A DNA stretch of 64,000 bases from positions 79,487,301 to 79,551,300 of the forward strand of contig CM037592.1 in assembly GCA_021018995.1 (NCBI GenBank). Direction: 5' to 3'. Both the position numbers and the translations under genes were made by a program. This document shows, piece after piece, positions 34,700 through 45,910 of the stretch (position 1 is its first letter; every line of letters begins with the position of its first letter). The notes below the pieces were generated by a model. That model worked only from the letters and a program-made list of their open reading frames with translations, had not been told where the DNA came from and searched no databases. The DNA comes from Chloranthus sessilifolius. Taxonomy: Eukaryota > Streptophyta > Magnoliopsida > Chloranthales > Chloranthaceae.

Positions 34700-37424
34700 G
34701 GAAGGGAGATTGCTATGGGTGTTTGAGAAGTATTGTGAGAATTTTGTATCCCAATTGCCGAATTTGAGGAGTCCCTAACTGATTTGCTCCAATCCCCTTC
34801 TCAATCCACCCCAAAATCAATTAGGAAATCTAGCCGGTTAGCCACCCAGCCTAAGGCTGACCCACCTACTAAGAGGAAATTAGTTGTGGACAAACCCAAG
34901 AAGGCATAGAAGGCCAAGAAAGCAAAGAAAGCAAAAGTTGTTGATGAGGTGCCTGAAGAAATGCCCCGACCTAACCCTGAGCCTGAGATTGAGCTGCCTA
35001 TGACTCTGAAAACTCCCAATGAGTTTGTGGATGCCTTAAGTTTGATTGCTGAGACAGTCTTTGACCTACCTTATTTTACTAAGGTGGAGGAGTGCAAGGT
35101 GACCTTGGCCTACTTGGAAAAGGCATCCTTGACACCTCTGTTGACCCCATTATAAGAAAAGGTCTACCCAAGACTAGTCAAGTTATGGTATCAGAACATC
35201 AGGGAAAAGAAAATGCTAAGGTTAACTAATCCTACCCTTGTGGTGTTGGTTGATAACTGGGAGCTTGTAGTGGATTACCACGATATTGCTATGGCATTGG
35301 GAGTCCCATTTCTATATGATCCAGCCAGCAATTTGGGAGCCCCTGATAGTGTCTCTTTTAGGAACATTGCTAGACACTTGACCCAGGGCATTGTGGGATC
35401 TGGGGAGTCTTTGATGAGGAGAGACTTACACCCCAACTTGTTGTTCATAGATACAATCTTGAGGAAGAAAGTCTACGTTAGTGGACATCAACAGGAGAGA
35501 AGAACCCCAATAGTGGATGCCCTGTACTTCTTCTCCAAGGGCCAATTCTTTAATATCCCTCAGTTGATATTTGAGGCCATGATAGATGTACATGACAAGA
35601 TCAAGAAGGGACAAATGTTACCAGGGTTACCTTATAGCAGACTCATTACTGCTCTGCTAAGGAAAGGAAAATGAGCCAACAGAGGGTTTGAGTTCAAAAG
35701 AATTTGGGAGGAGAGCTTAGTCCACCAGCATGATCTTAATTGGGAAAAGCAAGAAGAAGCCAACTGAGAGTTCTGAAAAGGAAGCACCTCAGGTAACCAG
35801 CTCAACAACTGCACTTGCGATCTTTGCAGCTCCAGCAGCTATCAGTACCTTTGCCTACCTTTGCTGGTAATAGTTCTATCACCCCTACTCATGTTGTCAA
35901 TTCTACTGTTGTCACCCCTATTGCTCCTGTGACCTCTACATCCACATCTGTCACCCATTCTACTATGATTTCCTCCATTGTCAGTTCTACCAGTGTCATT
36001 CCACCCACCACCATACCTTCCATTTCAGTACCCATTCCTTCCAGCAGCACAACCATCCCCTCTCCCATCACCACCATCACCCCTGTGTCAGCTCCTCCTA
36101 CCACTGATCCATTATAACTCTTGCCTTCACCACCCATACAAACCACCTATCAGAGAAAAACCAAGCAAGCTACATCCACAACCCCTCCAGCTAGCCCTTC
36201 CATTCCAAGCCTTGAACCCTTAAGCCCTGAACCAGCAACTCCACTCACATCTATATCAGCTGGCCCAGTTATTTCCACTTCACCATCCCTACCTTTTGAG
36301 ACTGACCCCACTACCTCCATGTCACCTATCCATACTCCAGGAGGAGGAACACTTCACCACTGATGGGTATTCATCCCAAATAGATTCAATTGTGGAAGAT
36401 ATTGGGCATGAGTACTCCCCTTTACCTGATTCTCCACATCCTATCCCTTTCCACCATGCTTCCACCTCACCTTTCCTGCCCATTATATCCACTCAACCTG
36501 TTACCCAAGCCCAAATCTTACCAGACACCTCTACCTAGATCCTTTCCCTCCTCACATCCATCCTAGCCCAGCTTCAAACCAACACAGCTAACCAATCTGT
36601 TATGGCGACCTACTTACATGCCATTCAAGCCACCCTAATTCCATCTACCTCAACCATTCAACCCCTTACAACTCCCACTCTTACACCCATTCCTATACCC
36701 ACTCCACCTCCATCCCCTCAGTTGTCCCCTATAGTAGTGGTTACCACTGCTGAGGTGGAAGAACCAATACCTGCACCTTCTACCAGGGATTCTTCTACCC
36801 AAATTGACCGCATGGAAGATGACCTACCCTCTCTATCGTTTACCTACCCTTCCACCCCACCACCTGAGCCAGTTACTGTGGAAGAGGAGCTGCCACTTAC
36901 CTTCATTTTACCTTTACCACCACCACCTGAGTTGCCCATTACCCCTTCCACCATGGATGACCCTCACCATTGGGCCATTGTCCCATATGGAACCAACACC
37001 TTTTCACCCTTATGTTGGCGAGGATGTCAAGTTTCTAGTGGATGAAGTCCTGACTTTGCAACAGTAGGCCCATAAAGAGGAACTTGACCCAGTTTTGGAG
37101 ACTCACAGGCAAGAGGAATGGAAGCTATGGCAGATGATCTTAAACTCCCTTGACCTGTACAAGATCTATAGGATAAAATCTGACATGCTTTCCAAATTTG
37201 TAGAGACTTTATCTCTTTATCTTGCCCTAAAAGCTACTAAGTCGACTGACATTTCCATCAAGGAGCCTGGACCAAAGCCAAAGAAGAAGAAGAAGCCAGT
37301 TGCAATCAAATCCACACCTGATGCTGCCAGTGCAGAGCCAGTGAAGAAGGACAAGAATTCTTATGAAGAAAAATATGCCTGGACCCCTCCTTTTGTTGTA
37401 AGTTCAGATACTGAGTCTGATTAG
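34700..37424 (+). pseudogene. Athila-B env-position ORF (plant transposon protein type)
   Basis: Three parts in order. (a) A basic stretch (about 34810-34940, KRKLVVDKPKKA then a KAKKAKKAKVVDE run), possibly a nuclear localisation signal. (b) A globular domain over 34949-35674 with YPRLVKLWYQNI, then DNWELVVDYHDIAMALGVPF and a GHQQERRTPIVDALYFF stretch; it resembles the 'putative plant transposon protein' domain of Athila downstream ORFs. (c) A long Pro/Ser/Thr-rich region (35815-37045) and a basic C-terminus (37095-37424). No transmembrane segment is seen, so 'env' describes position only. Stops at 34910, 35154 and 35672 and shifts in the Pro-rich part break it. Confidence 0.7.
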
Positions 37425-38794
37425 GTGTCAAGTAGTTGGTGTGTTTAGATTTTGTATTACTGTTGTTCTAGGTAGTTTGGTTGTATATAGTTTTCTTTTT
37501 GCATGTTGTCATCTCTGTAACTATTTTGTATATAGTTCATTTTAATGAAATGTTTCTTTTATGTGCCATTATCTATATCTATGTTGTTCATGTTTTCCTA
37601 CTTTGTGTAGTTTTATTTTGCTTGTATCCTGCTGTTCTAGTTGTTATATTTTTGAAATAGTGAGGACACTGTTCCTCATAGGTTTGGGGGTATAGTAGGG
37701 TAATTTAATTTAATTTTATTTTTTTTTGAGTTAGTTTAGCTAAGTGCAATGGTGTTAGTAGGATTAAATCAAATTTAGCAAAATTCCAAACTGAGCAATG
37801 TTGAAAAAGAAGATTGAAAAATGTATGGTAGACTGCTTAATGTTTGGATCTTTTTGAAAAATTCATCATTGCCATGAAAGATATCATTAAGAAATTTTGT
37901 CATAATTAGTATGTAGTGAACCATTAAGGAGAGAAAAAGTTAAGAACATGTCTTGAAAGTCCTAAGGAAGACCGTACCCAGTGATATTTGGGCCTGTAAA
38001 AAATTTCTTATGAAGAGTGTTTTGGAAAAAAAATTTCGCTCTGAGGACTGTTTGAACTTACTTTTTTTCACTGGAAGTTATGCACTCCAAATTGAAACAG
38101 CTTGACAGTACTCATGACATCAAAGACATGATGTAAGGCCTCCTTTGGGCAATTTGAGCTTGAAATTTCCTACCTTTCAACTGCCCTTAATACACACCAT
38201 ATGAGCTTTAAAAATCAAAGTTTTCTTTAACAGAAACTAGAGAATTTAATCCCAAACCTCAGTGACCTGATGCAGCCTAACCCTCACTCTAAGATCTCAG
38301 AATGTAAAGGAGAAGAAGCTGAAGAAGGTTGAGCTGGTTTAAAGTCGGGTGGAAGAAGAGAAAAGTACATTTGATGGCAGCTGGTGTAAATTGTATAGTT
38401 GTGACATTGTAGCACACATATATAAAAAAAAGTGAAAAATACAAAGGAAAGCACACAAAAAAAGAAGAAAAACAGAAAAAAATACAAAAAGAAAAGAGAA
38501 GTCACTTCATTCAAAAATTGGAAGAAGATGAGAAGATGGCCACTTTAAATATAAAAATATCAAAGAAGATGAGAAGATGGCCACTTTAAATATGAAGATA
38601 TCAAAGAAGATGAAGATGTGCTGAGATGAAGGTCTGTGCACCACCTCCTTACCTTACTGACTTCTCAATTTTGAATCCCTCTTTATGCTTTTATTCTTTA
38701 TAAACCTCGCCCATAAGCCACATTACAACTTAATAAAAAGACCTTACTGATCTGAAATTGATTAAGCTGTCATGTGGAGATGAGGAGCTGTGTA
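37425..38794 (+). other. Athila-B 3' untranslated region
   Basis: No gene. At 37660-37700 'gaggacactgttcctcata' precedes TTTGGGGGTATAG, a conserved-looking motif that follows coding sequence in many Athila elements. At about 38521-38610 a 43-bp unit containing 'gagaagatggccactttaaa' occurs twice. The expected start of the 3' LTR is missing; LTR similarity begins only at 38795. Confidence 0.6.
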
Positions 38795-40332
38795 ATCAAT
38801 GGATCTCTCGAGGTTGCATCATCCTGTCAAGAGGATGGCTGAAGATAGCACAACAATTAGGCATTGATTCATCCCGTCGAGCAGTTCAACAGAACCTGTC
38901 GAAGGCCATATTTAACCCGTCGAATGGAGCATAAACTAGACCCAGAACCTGTCGAGAGGTTCCCTGAACCTCTCGAAGCATGGATTTGGAACTTCTCAGT
39001 TCTAGCTGAGAATGCACATTAAATCAGTGCTCTACTGCATGTGTCCCAAGGCTGTTTAGCTTATTTGAGGGTATTTTTGGGAATGCAAATGGGCACGAAT
39101 GTGAACTCTCTAACCACCTCACATGGACTTGTCCAATTCGAACCAATTGGTGGGTGTTTCTAGAAGCAAAATCAGCCACATTAGCAACTCAGAATATTAT
39201 AATTATTCCCTCGAGCTCTGATTGGCTGAAACAAATTTGAGACAAAAGGGAAGAGTATAAATGGAGAGGAAGCATTACAGAAGAACCAGCCAGAGATCCA
39301 GGGAGAGTCAGAAATCCAATATTCTATCCTTTTCCTTCCAAAATGCCATCCTTCTTCCTTCTTTTCCCATTCTCTCTTTAGCCCAACCATGGTTGGCTAA
39401 ATTCTTGTAGCAGCTAGGGTGAGGTAGATCTATAAATTGAGAGGTTGAGAGCTTGTATGAGGATTGGATAATGTACAAACTGTAAATCTGAGAACAATGT
39501 ATTGTAAGTTGTTTGGATTCAATAAATTATTGATTTTAAAGTTCAATTAAATCTATAGATCTTGTGGTTCCATTAGATTCTCAATCGGATTTATGTATTT
39601 GGGACTTTCCTATTCATTTAACCTTTAGATCTCTTGATTTCCATCTGATTTCCCTAGATTTAATATCCCTGTGGATGCCTGAGCTTGTAGCCTTGCATCC
39701 ATAGTATTTACAGTGATTTTTTTGTTCTAATTGAGGCCTCTAGATTGGAGGAAATCCCTCGGATGATCTGTGACCATTGAAGTGGACAGATCATAGCCTT
39801 AAGATTAATTCAATCCTCTGGTTTAGATTGGATTTTTCTACCTTGCATTTGTGCTTGTAGCCAGATGAAGGATTATTGCAAATCAATCCTCTACATTGCT
39901 GTTTAACCAATTAATTTTCAGTGAGACCAAAATCTTAAGCTGCTATTCTCCACCTTTGATTTTAATTCCCCAAAACCTTTTCTCTATTCTTTCAAATCTG
40001 TTTTCTACTCAGCTCTTGATCAATAGCAATTACATTTGATTTTCTGTAGTTTAGTTAAAAGTGACAACCCCTAAAACGTCTTCTCTTTCCTTTCTTGCTT
40101 TATTTTAAATTAGGATAGGATAGAGTGCCAGATCTATTCTAGATATGGAGATTTACTATATTTTGAAACACATTTTCCTATGGACATACCCCTACTTACC
40201 TCTTTAAAGCTTGCTGCAACAGCCCTGGTTCTTGCAGGCCTGGTTGCCTTACCTTGGTTCTATTTTACTGTGATTTTTCCTCTAGTTTGCTATTTTTAAC
40301 CTCTTAATAATTACAAGGTAGATAATACAACA
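38795..40332 (+). repeat. 3' LTR of Athila-B, 5'-truncated
   Basis: It corresponds to the 5' LTR from about 24870 on; about 780 bp of LTR start are missing. Matching landmarks: 'ggctgaagatagcacaac' (38836), TATA box at 39256, 'gatgatctgtgaccattg' (39762) and 'tggttcttgcaggcct'. It ends in ACAACA at 40332 and is followed by the ACGAG duplication. It keeps the LTR tail that the 5' copy has lost. Confidence 0.82.
39256..39262 (+). promoter_or_regulatory. TATA box in the Athila-B 3' LTR
   Basis: TATAAAT with the same flanks as at 25330. Confidence 0.65.
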
Positions 40333-41290
40333 ACGAGTCATCAAACGCTTCGATGAGCTGACTCAAGCCGTCGTGAAACCCATAGAGGAAATAAACTTTA
40401 GCACCGAGCATAAGCCAAAGAACCTATTGATCAGTGCAACGCTTAGCCCCAAGGAACGACAATAGATTATCCAAGTCCTTTAAGACAACCTCAGCTCTTT
40501 TGCATGGTCCTACAAGGACATGCCTGGTCTAAATCCAAGCTTAGTAGAACATCGTCTGGTCCTAGAACCCGATGTAAAATCCGTCAAGCAGAAACTCAGG
40601 ACAATGCACCCGCAGACAATGCTACAAGTTAAAGAGGAAGTCGACAAGCTACACAAGGCAAAATTCATTCGAGTCATCCTCTATCCCAAGTGGGTAGCAA
40701 ATATAGTACCTGTCACCAAGAAAGGCGATAGAGTATGAGTGTGCATCGACTTTCAAAATCTCAATCAGGCATGCCCAAAAGATGACTTCCCACTCTCACA
40801 CATCGACACTCTGGTCGATAACATTGCCGGACATGAGATGCTATCTTTCATGGATGGTTTCTCCAAATACAACTAAATTAGATTAGCAGAATCAGACCAA
40901 GAGAAAACTTCCTTCACTATGCCATGGGGAACTTACTGTTACGTCGTCATGCATTTCGGGCTCAAGAACGCAGGAGCCACGTATCAACACACTATGATGG
41001 ATATCTTTCATGACATGATGCACAAATACGTAGAAGTCTACGTCAAAGACATACTAGTAAAGTCTTAAACACGAACGGGACAATTTGAAGCCCTCTGACT
41101 CGTACTACAATGATCCGAAAAGTATCAACTGAAGATGAATCTGAAGAAATGCGTGTTCGGAGTAACCTCCAAAAAACTACTAGGATTCATAGTCAGCAAG
41201 CGAGGAATCGAAGTCGATCCGATCAAAGTCAAAGCCATTCTCAAGATGCCGACTCCTAGTAACATTAAGGAACTATGAGGTCTGATAGGA
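40333..41290 (+). pseudogene. Tat-A reverse transcriptase, degenerate
   Basis: The pol frame resumes directly after the Athila-B insertion (VIKRFDELTQAVVKPIEEIN). RT landmarks follow: FAWSYKDMPGLNPSLVEHRL, YPKWVANIVPVTKKGDRV, CIDFQNLNQACPKDDFPLSH and FMDGFSKYN. The catalytic box is at about 41035-41050 as Y-V-K-D-I, where Y-[I/V]-D-D is expected, so one catalytic Asp is lost. Several stops stand at conserved Arg or Gln codons (TGA 40736, TAA 40874), as expected from C-to-T change. Confidence 0.85.
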
Positions 41291-41830
41291 AGACTGCAAT
41301 TCATTAGGAGGTTTATCTTTCAGCACTTAGACTGATGCGGCCCTTTCTACAAACTACTTAAAGGAGGAGCCGAGTACATATGGGATGACCAATGCCAGCA
41401 AGCCTTCGACAATATCAAGAAGTACCTCCTCAACCCTCTGAGACTATTACCGCCAGTTCCCAAAAAACCCCTGGTCCTCTACGTCTTAGCTAATGAGAAT
41501 GTGATGGGAGTAATTTTGGGACAATATGATAAAGACGGAAAGAAGGAAAAGGCCATCTACTACCTCAGCAGGATAATAGTTGAGTGCGAATAGAAGTACA
41601 CCACAATGGAGAATACTTGCCTGACACTAGTATGGGCTTTAATGAAACTACGACACTACTTCGGAGCATACAAGATAATGGTACTAGCATGCATGGACCC
41701 CTGAAGTATATCTTCGAAAAGCCTACTAAATCTGAAAAAATCGGTCACTGGCATATGCTACTACAAGAGTTTGCATTACCTATGTCACACAAAAATCGAT
41801 CAAAGGGCAGGTGATTGTCGATTACCTCGC
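41291..41830 (+). pseudogene. Tat-A first RNase H, degenerate
   Basis: Coding remnants read YLLNPLRLLPPVPKKPLVLY, KAIYYLSRIIVE and HMDPLKYIFEKPTK over mixed frames. This matches the RNase H of the left Tat copy in the same order after RT. Confidence 0.72.
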
Positions 41831-41899
41831 AAATCTTCCACTCCCAGGCAGCGATCTAGTACACACAAACTTCCCCGATGAAGACTTACTCTCGATTCA

Positions 41900-42300
41900 C
41901 AACGAAGAGCCCAACAACGCCACATGAACCTTATACTTTGACGGAACTCTCAATCACAAGGGGAAAGGCATCACAATAGCCTTACTAAGTCCCGAAGGAG
42001 TTGTTATACCGAAAACCTTTCAACTCGACTTCCTAGTCACTAATAATGTCGTGGAATATGAAGCCTTCATTGTCAGGCTACGCGTAGCACTCCAACTAGG
42101 TGTCAAACAGTTGAAGACAATCGGCGACCCTAAGTTGGTGATATCACAAGTCATTAGAGAGTGGAAGACCAAAGAGAGAAGAGTGATGGCATACCTAAAA
42201 ATAGCTCAGTTCCTGATAAATAAGTTTGAGAGGATCTACTTTACACATATGCCGAGATTAGAGAACGAGCTGGAAGACTCCCTCGCCACGCTAGCTTGAG
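41900..42300 (+). pseudogene. Tat-A second (archaeal-like) RNase H
   Basis: Reads W-T-L-Y-F-D-G-T-L-N at about 41926, then VVEYEAFIVRLRVALQLGVK, LKTIGDPKLVISQV and ELEDSLATLA. The first Asp, Glu and last Asp positions are kept. In 'GDPKL' the usual Ser after Asp is Pro. The domain confirms Tat lineage for this element and aligns along its length with 1978-2397. Confidence 0.83.
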
Positions 42301-42599
42301 TCATACAGATACCGATTCGACAAAGTATCTAGTTCTTCTTCATCAAGAAATTGATCATGCCAGCACATGAAGTGGGGTGGAGAGAAAGGCCGGAATTACC
42401 CGTCTTCCTAAAGACCATAAAGCAAGAGGAAACGTCCACCATAGAAAGTCCCAAGAAGGAAGCAGCCACCGTTGCCACCTACAGATTCAAGAAGTCACCC
42501 ACCGACAATGGACAACCTTGGTACTCTGACATATGGAACTTCCTAAAATACCGACACGTCCCTCCTTATGCTACAAAGATTGAACTCAAGACCATAAGA

Positions 42600-42980
42600 A
42601 ATTGATGCCCTAGGTTCTGCATCCTGGAAAAAGATACTATACAAAGAAGCCTTCACTAGAGGAGTACTACTGCAATATATTACGACGGCCACAGGACAGT
42701 ACATCATCCGGGAAGCACACGTCAGTGCCTGTGATGCCCACGCTGGTAGACAGAGACTCGCAGACCAAATCATACGAGAAGGCTACTACTAGCCAATGAT
42801 GAAAAGAGATTGTCACCTATACGTTCAATGCTGTAAGCAGTGTCAAGAGCATGTCGCGCTCATTAAAGCCCCATCAGCTGCACTGAACCCCATAACCGCA
42901 CCATGGCCATTCTCGATGTGGATCTTTGACATTATCAGACCCTTCACAGACATAGTGGGGAACACTCACAAGCACGAGCT
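42600..42980 (+). pseudogene. Tat-A integrase, N-terminal half
   Basis: The HHCC finger is visible: REAHVSACDAHAGRQRLADQ, then CHLYVQCCKQCQEH. The core begins FSMWIFDIIRPFTDIVGN with the first catalytic Asp, and stops at 42980 where a solo LTR is inserted. The continuation is at 45093. Confidence 0.82.
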
Positions 42981-43705
42981 TGTAGACACTCCAATTTTGC
43001 CCTCTCAGAACATACAAACCTGTTCGATCAAACTTTGGCCTTGCCCTAATACAAGGATCATATACTGAAATAATAGTATATGACTGAACACAAACTGAAA
43101 CTATAGTTCTGTGGCTTAGACCTCAAAACCCTAATATGGGGTCTATATACTGAAATAATAGTATATAGTCGAAGTACAGACTGAAACAATAGCCTTGTGG
43201 TTCGGACTCGACTTAGCCCGAGGTGAATCCCAAATTTCGCGCCCTATATAGTGCACAATTCGATTGAGCGCCACATAGTTGGCGCGCAATTGGTCCAACT
43301 CAGACCAGGCTACTCTTCCTGTGGACCGCCTTTGGATCTGATTCCGCACCTAGGAAAGGGCACGCAATCGATTACACGCCCCACCACCCGCGTGTAATTG
43401 GACCATTTCGAACCTGGACTCTAGTTCCCTTGATCGCTTGAATTTCTCGATTAAGTGCAGATGATCTATCGCTTAATCAAATTGCACGCTCCCAGAAGGG
43501 CATGCAATTAGTTCTAATTTGATTAGAACTTGGACACCTGACTGAGCCAGTCAGCCGATCACTCGCTGAGTCTGTCACTGACTCAAAGTGATTATGCGCT
43601 TGGGATAGGGCGCATAATCCGATTAAGCGCACCAGACAGGGCGTGTAATCGGATTTGACCGGCTAATTGCACACCTCACAGAGGGCGCCCAATTACCCGA
43701 ATATC

Positions 43706-43713
43706 TATAAATA
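43706..43713 (+). promoter_or_regulatory. TATA box in the solo LTR
   Basis: TATAAATA followed by GACCCCCCTACC, the same position as in the Tat-A LTRs. Confidence 0.6.
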
Positions 43714-44224
43714 GACCCCCCTACCCCACACATCAGAACATCAAGCAATCGAGTTTTCAAGTTCCTTTCTTTCGAGCTTCAGAATTTCGAGATTCTCTCC
43801 GGCACCTAGGTAACTTTTCTTAGCTCTAGTTCTAACTCTTATCTTTTAAATTTCAATCCATAATTTTCTCATCTCTGGTTCTAGATCTTAATTTCTAGAA
43901 CCAGGTCTTAATCTTAGCCTTTAAATTTATGGTTATGGTTCTTAATCTCTAGAACTAGTTCCTAGTCTTTAATTACTCTAAATCGTAGCCTCTATTTTCA
44001 AGCTTTAGTCTTAACATCTTCTAATTTATAATTTTTCTAATCTTAAAACCCCTTTAATTTTAATCTTCAATACCTTAACTTTCCAATACAAAAATTAATT
44101 TTTTCAATCTATATAATTTTTAAAATGACCCTTAGCCAACCGATTTGCCCAAGGGAGCTTAGGGAGGGTACCCGAGAATGGGGCCGATCCTCCTTAGCAT
44201 AGCGGGCCCAAACCTCCGTTTTAG

Positions 44225-44790
44225 ATTCCTAGTAGAAGTAGGAAACCTAAAATAATTAAATTTCTAGTAGAAATGGAATATTTAAAATAATTAGACTTTT
44301 AATAGACTTTGGAAATCTAAGTTAATTAGACTTCTAATAGAATCAGGACATTTAAGTTAATTAGACTTTTAATAAAAATAGGATAGTTAAAGTAATTAGA
44401 TTTTTAATAGAATCATGATACTTAAGTTAATTAGAGTCCTAATAGAATTTGGACACTTAAGTCAACTACGGTTTTAATAGAGTTAGGACACTTAAATTAA
44501 CTAGAGTTCTAATAAAATTAGGATACCTAAATTAATTAGAGTTCTGATAGAATTATGATACTTGAGTTAATCAGGATACTTAGATTAATTAGACTTTTAA
44601 TAGAATTAGGAGACTAGTACCAATTAGACTTCTAATAAGATTAGGATTCTTAAGATTCCTAGCCAGATTAGTATTTTTAGATCAATTGAAATCCTAGTAG
44701 AATCAGGAGACTAGTTTAATTAACTCTAGAATAATTAAAACTTTTAGAATAATTAGACTCTCGGTAGGACTAGGAAAACTAAAGCAATCA
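44225..44790. repeat. AT-rich minisatellite, about 33 bp units
   Basis: Around 15 diverged units of the type 'ttaattagacttctaatag' plus 'aattaggatactt'. Shorter versions of the array are in the Tat-A LTRs at about 15165-15330 and 57235-57400. Confidence 0.85.
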
Positions 44791-45092
44791 GACTTAGAGC
44801 AGGATTAGGAAAATTATATAAATTAAACACTCGGGTGACCCGGTGCTACTGGCGTTGGCAGGCCGACGATTCAGTGATCACCCCGAAGAGGCGTGATCAA
44901 TGACGTATTATAGTGTCGATAAACATCTACATCTGGCGATCGCAACGAACCAGGTATTTTCCTCTTAGAATTTACCTTTTATTTCTATATTTTTAACTTA
45001 CCATCAATTGCTTTTCACTAGAGTCCACATAGACCAAATTGGGCCACTCTTTCCAGGGACCGAAAGGAACTCAGAAAAAGCGTGTACCAATA

Positions 45093-45910
45093 GCATTCAT
45101 TCTCAATGCGACTGAATACTACACCAAGTGGGCAGAAGCCGAGTCATATGTTAGAATCACCGCGTCAACGCTCATAAAGTTTCTTATGCGGAACATTATC
45201 ATAAGTTTTGGAGTCCCCATAATTTTGTCACAGATAACGGACCACAATTCATCGCAGAAAAGATGAAGAAACTGCGCAAGAAATACGACATCGATCTACA
45301 CCATTCGTCACCGTTCTACCCCCAAGGAAATGGGCTGGCGGAAGCCACAAGAAAAACGCTGATTCGAATTCTAAAATGAATAGTGGAGACAAGCAATGGA
45401 GCCGACTGGCCCGATCGACTACCTGATGCACTCTAGGGTTACAGAACTTCTATTCGCACGACCACTAGCCAGACTCCTTACCTCCTCACCTACTGGATGG
45501 ACGCAGTTTTACCATATGAAATACAAGTACAATCCCTGCGGGTCCAACTCGATGATCATTTATCCATAGACGAGAGGAGGGTTGCTCTACTCACCGAGCT
45601 AGAATAAATTGATGAGACACGTCTAAGGGCAGCTGATCACGCATAAGTGTACAAAAGCAGAGTGGCCAGAGCCTACGATAAGAAAAACCTCGAGTGAACC
45701 TTCGAAATTAGAGAGTTTGTCTTGAAGAAAATCATGCCTTCTAAGCATGCTCACCGCAAAGGAAAACTGAAGCCGGATTGGAAAGGGCCCTATGTTATAA
45801 TAGCCGCGTACCCTAAAAATTCATACAAGCTGGTAAACCAAGAGGGGGAGGAACTTCCTAACCCATGGAACACCATGTATCTCAGAAAATACTATCCTTA
45901 TGCACCATGA
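45093..45910 (+). pseudogene. Tat-A integrase, C-terminal half
   Basis: It resumes FILNATEYYTKWAEAESYVR. The second catalytic Asp lies in T-D-N-G-P-Q-F (about 45235), followed by HHSSPFYPQGNGLAEA with the catalytic Glu. A 'GYRTSIRTTTSQTPYLLTY' stretch follows. The C-terminus ends cleanly (45722-45910) with GKLKPDWKGPYVI and TMYLRKYYP, stop at 45908. Frameshifts and stops interrupt the core. Confidence 0.83.

Larger units (their letters stand above)
24093..40332 (+). mobile_element. Athila-B, Athila-lineage element nested in Tat-A pol
   Basis: The 5' LTR (24093-26338) and the 5'-truncated 3' LTR (38795-40332) match closely over more than 1.4 kb. Between them lie a gag remnant with zinc knuckle, an Athila-type protease, RT-RNase H, integrase and an env-position ORF. 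A solo LTR (31249-33782) is inserted between integrase and that ORF. The flanks ACGGG and ACGAG fit a 5-bp duplication, and the Tat-A frame continues across the removed insertion. Confidence 0.87.
42981..45092 (+). mobile_element. Solo LTR related to the Tat-A LTR, inside Tat-A integrase
   Basis: Starts TGTAGACACTCCAATTTTGC and ends GTGTACCAATA. The edge motifs, TATA box (43706-43713) and 'ccgatcctccttagcat' block (44186) match the Tat-A LTRs, but the middle has diverged. Integrase coding lies on both sides. Left GAGCT and right GCATT could both derive from one original GAGTT, which would also restore the conserved H-E-F-I-L of integrase. Confidence 0.85.

Noticed and set aside
35889..36146. 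Minus-strand frame rich in Gly/Val/Met
   Set aside because: It is the antisense shadow of the Pro/Ser/Thr tract.
36000..37045. Several long Pro/Ser/Thr-rich frames read as separate genes
   Set aside because: They overlap in different frames of one low-complexity tract in the env-position ORF and have no domain of their own.
34700..37424. True viral envelope gene
   Set aside because: No signal peptide, membrane anchor or cleavage site is visible; only its position is env-like.
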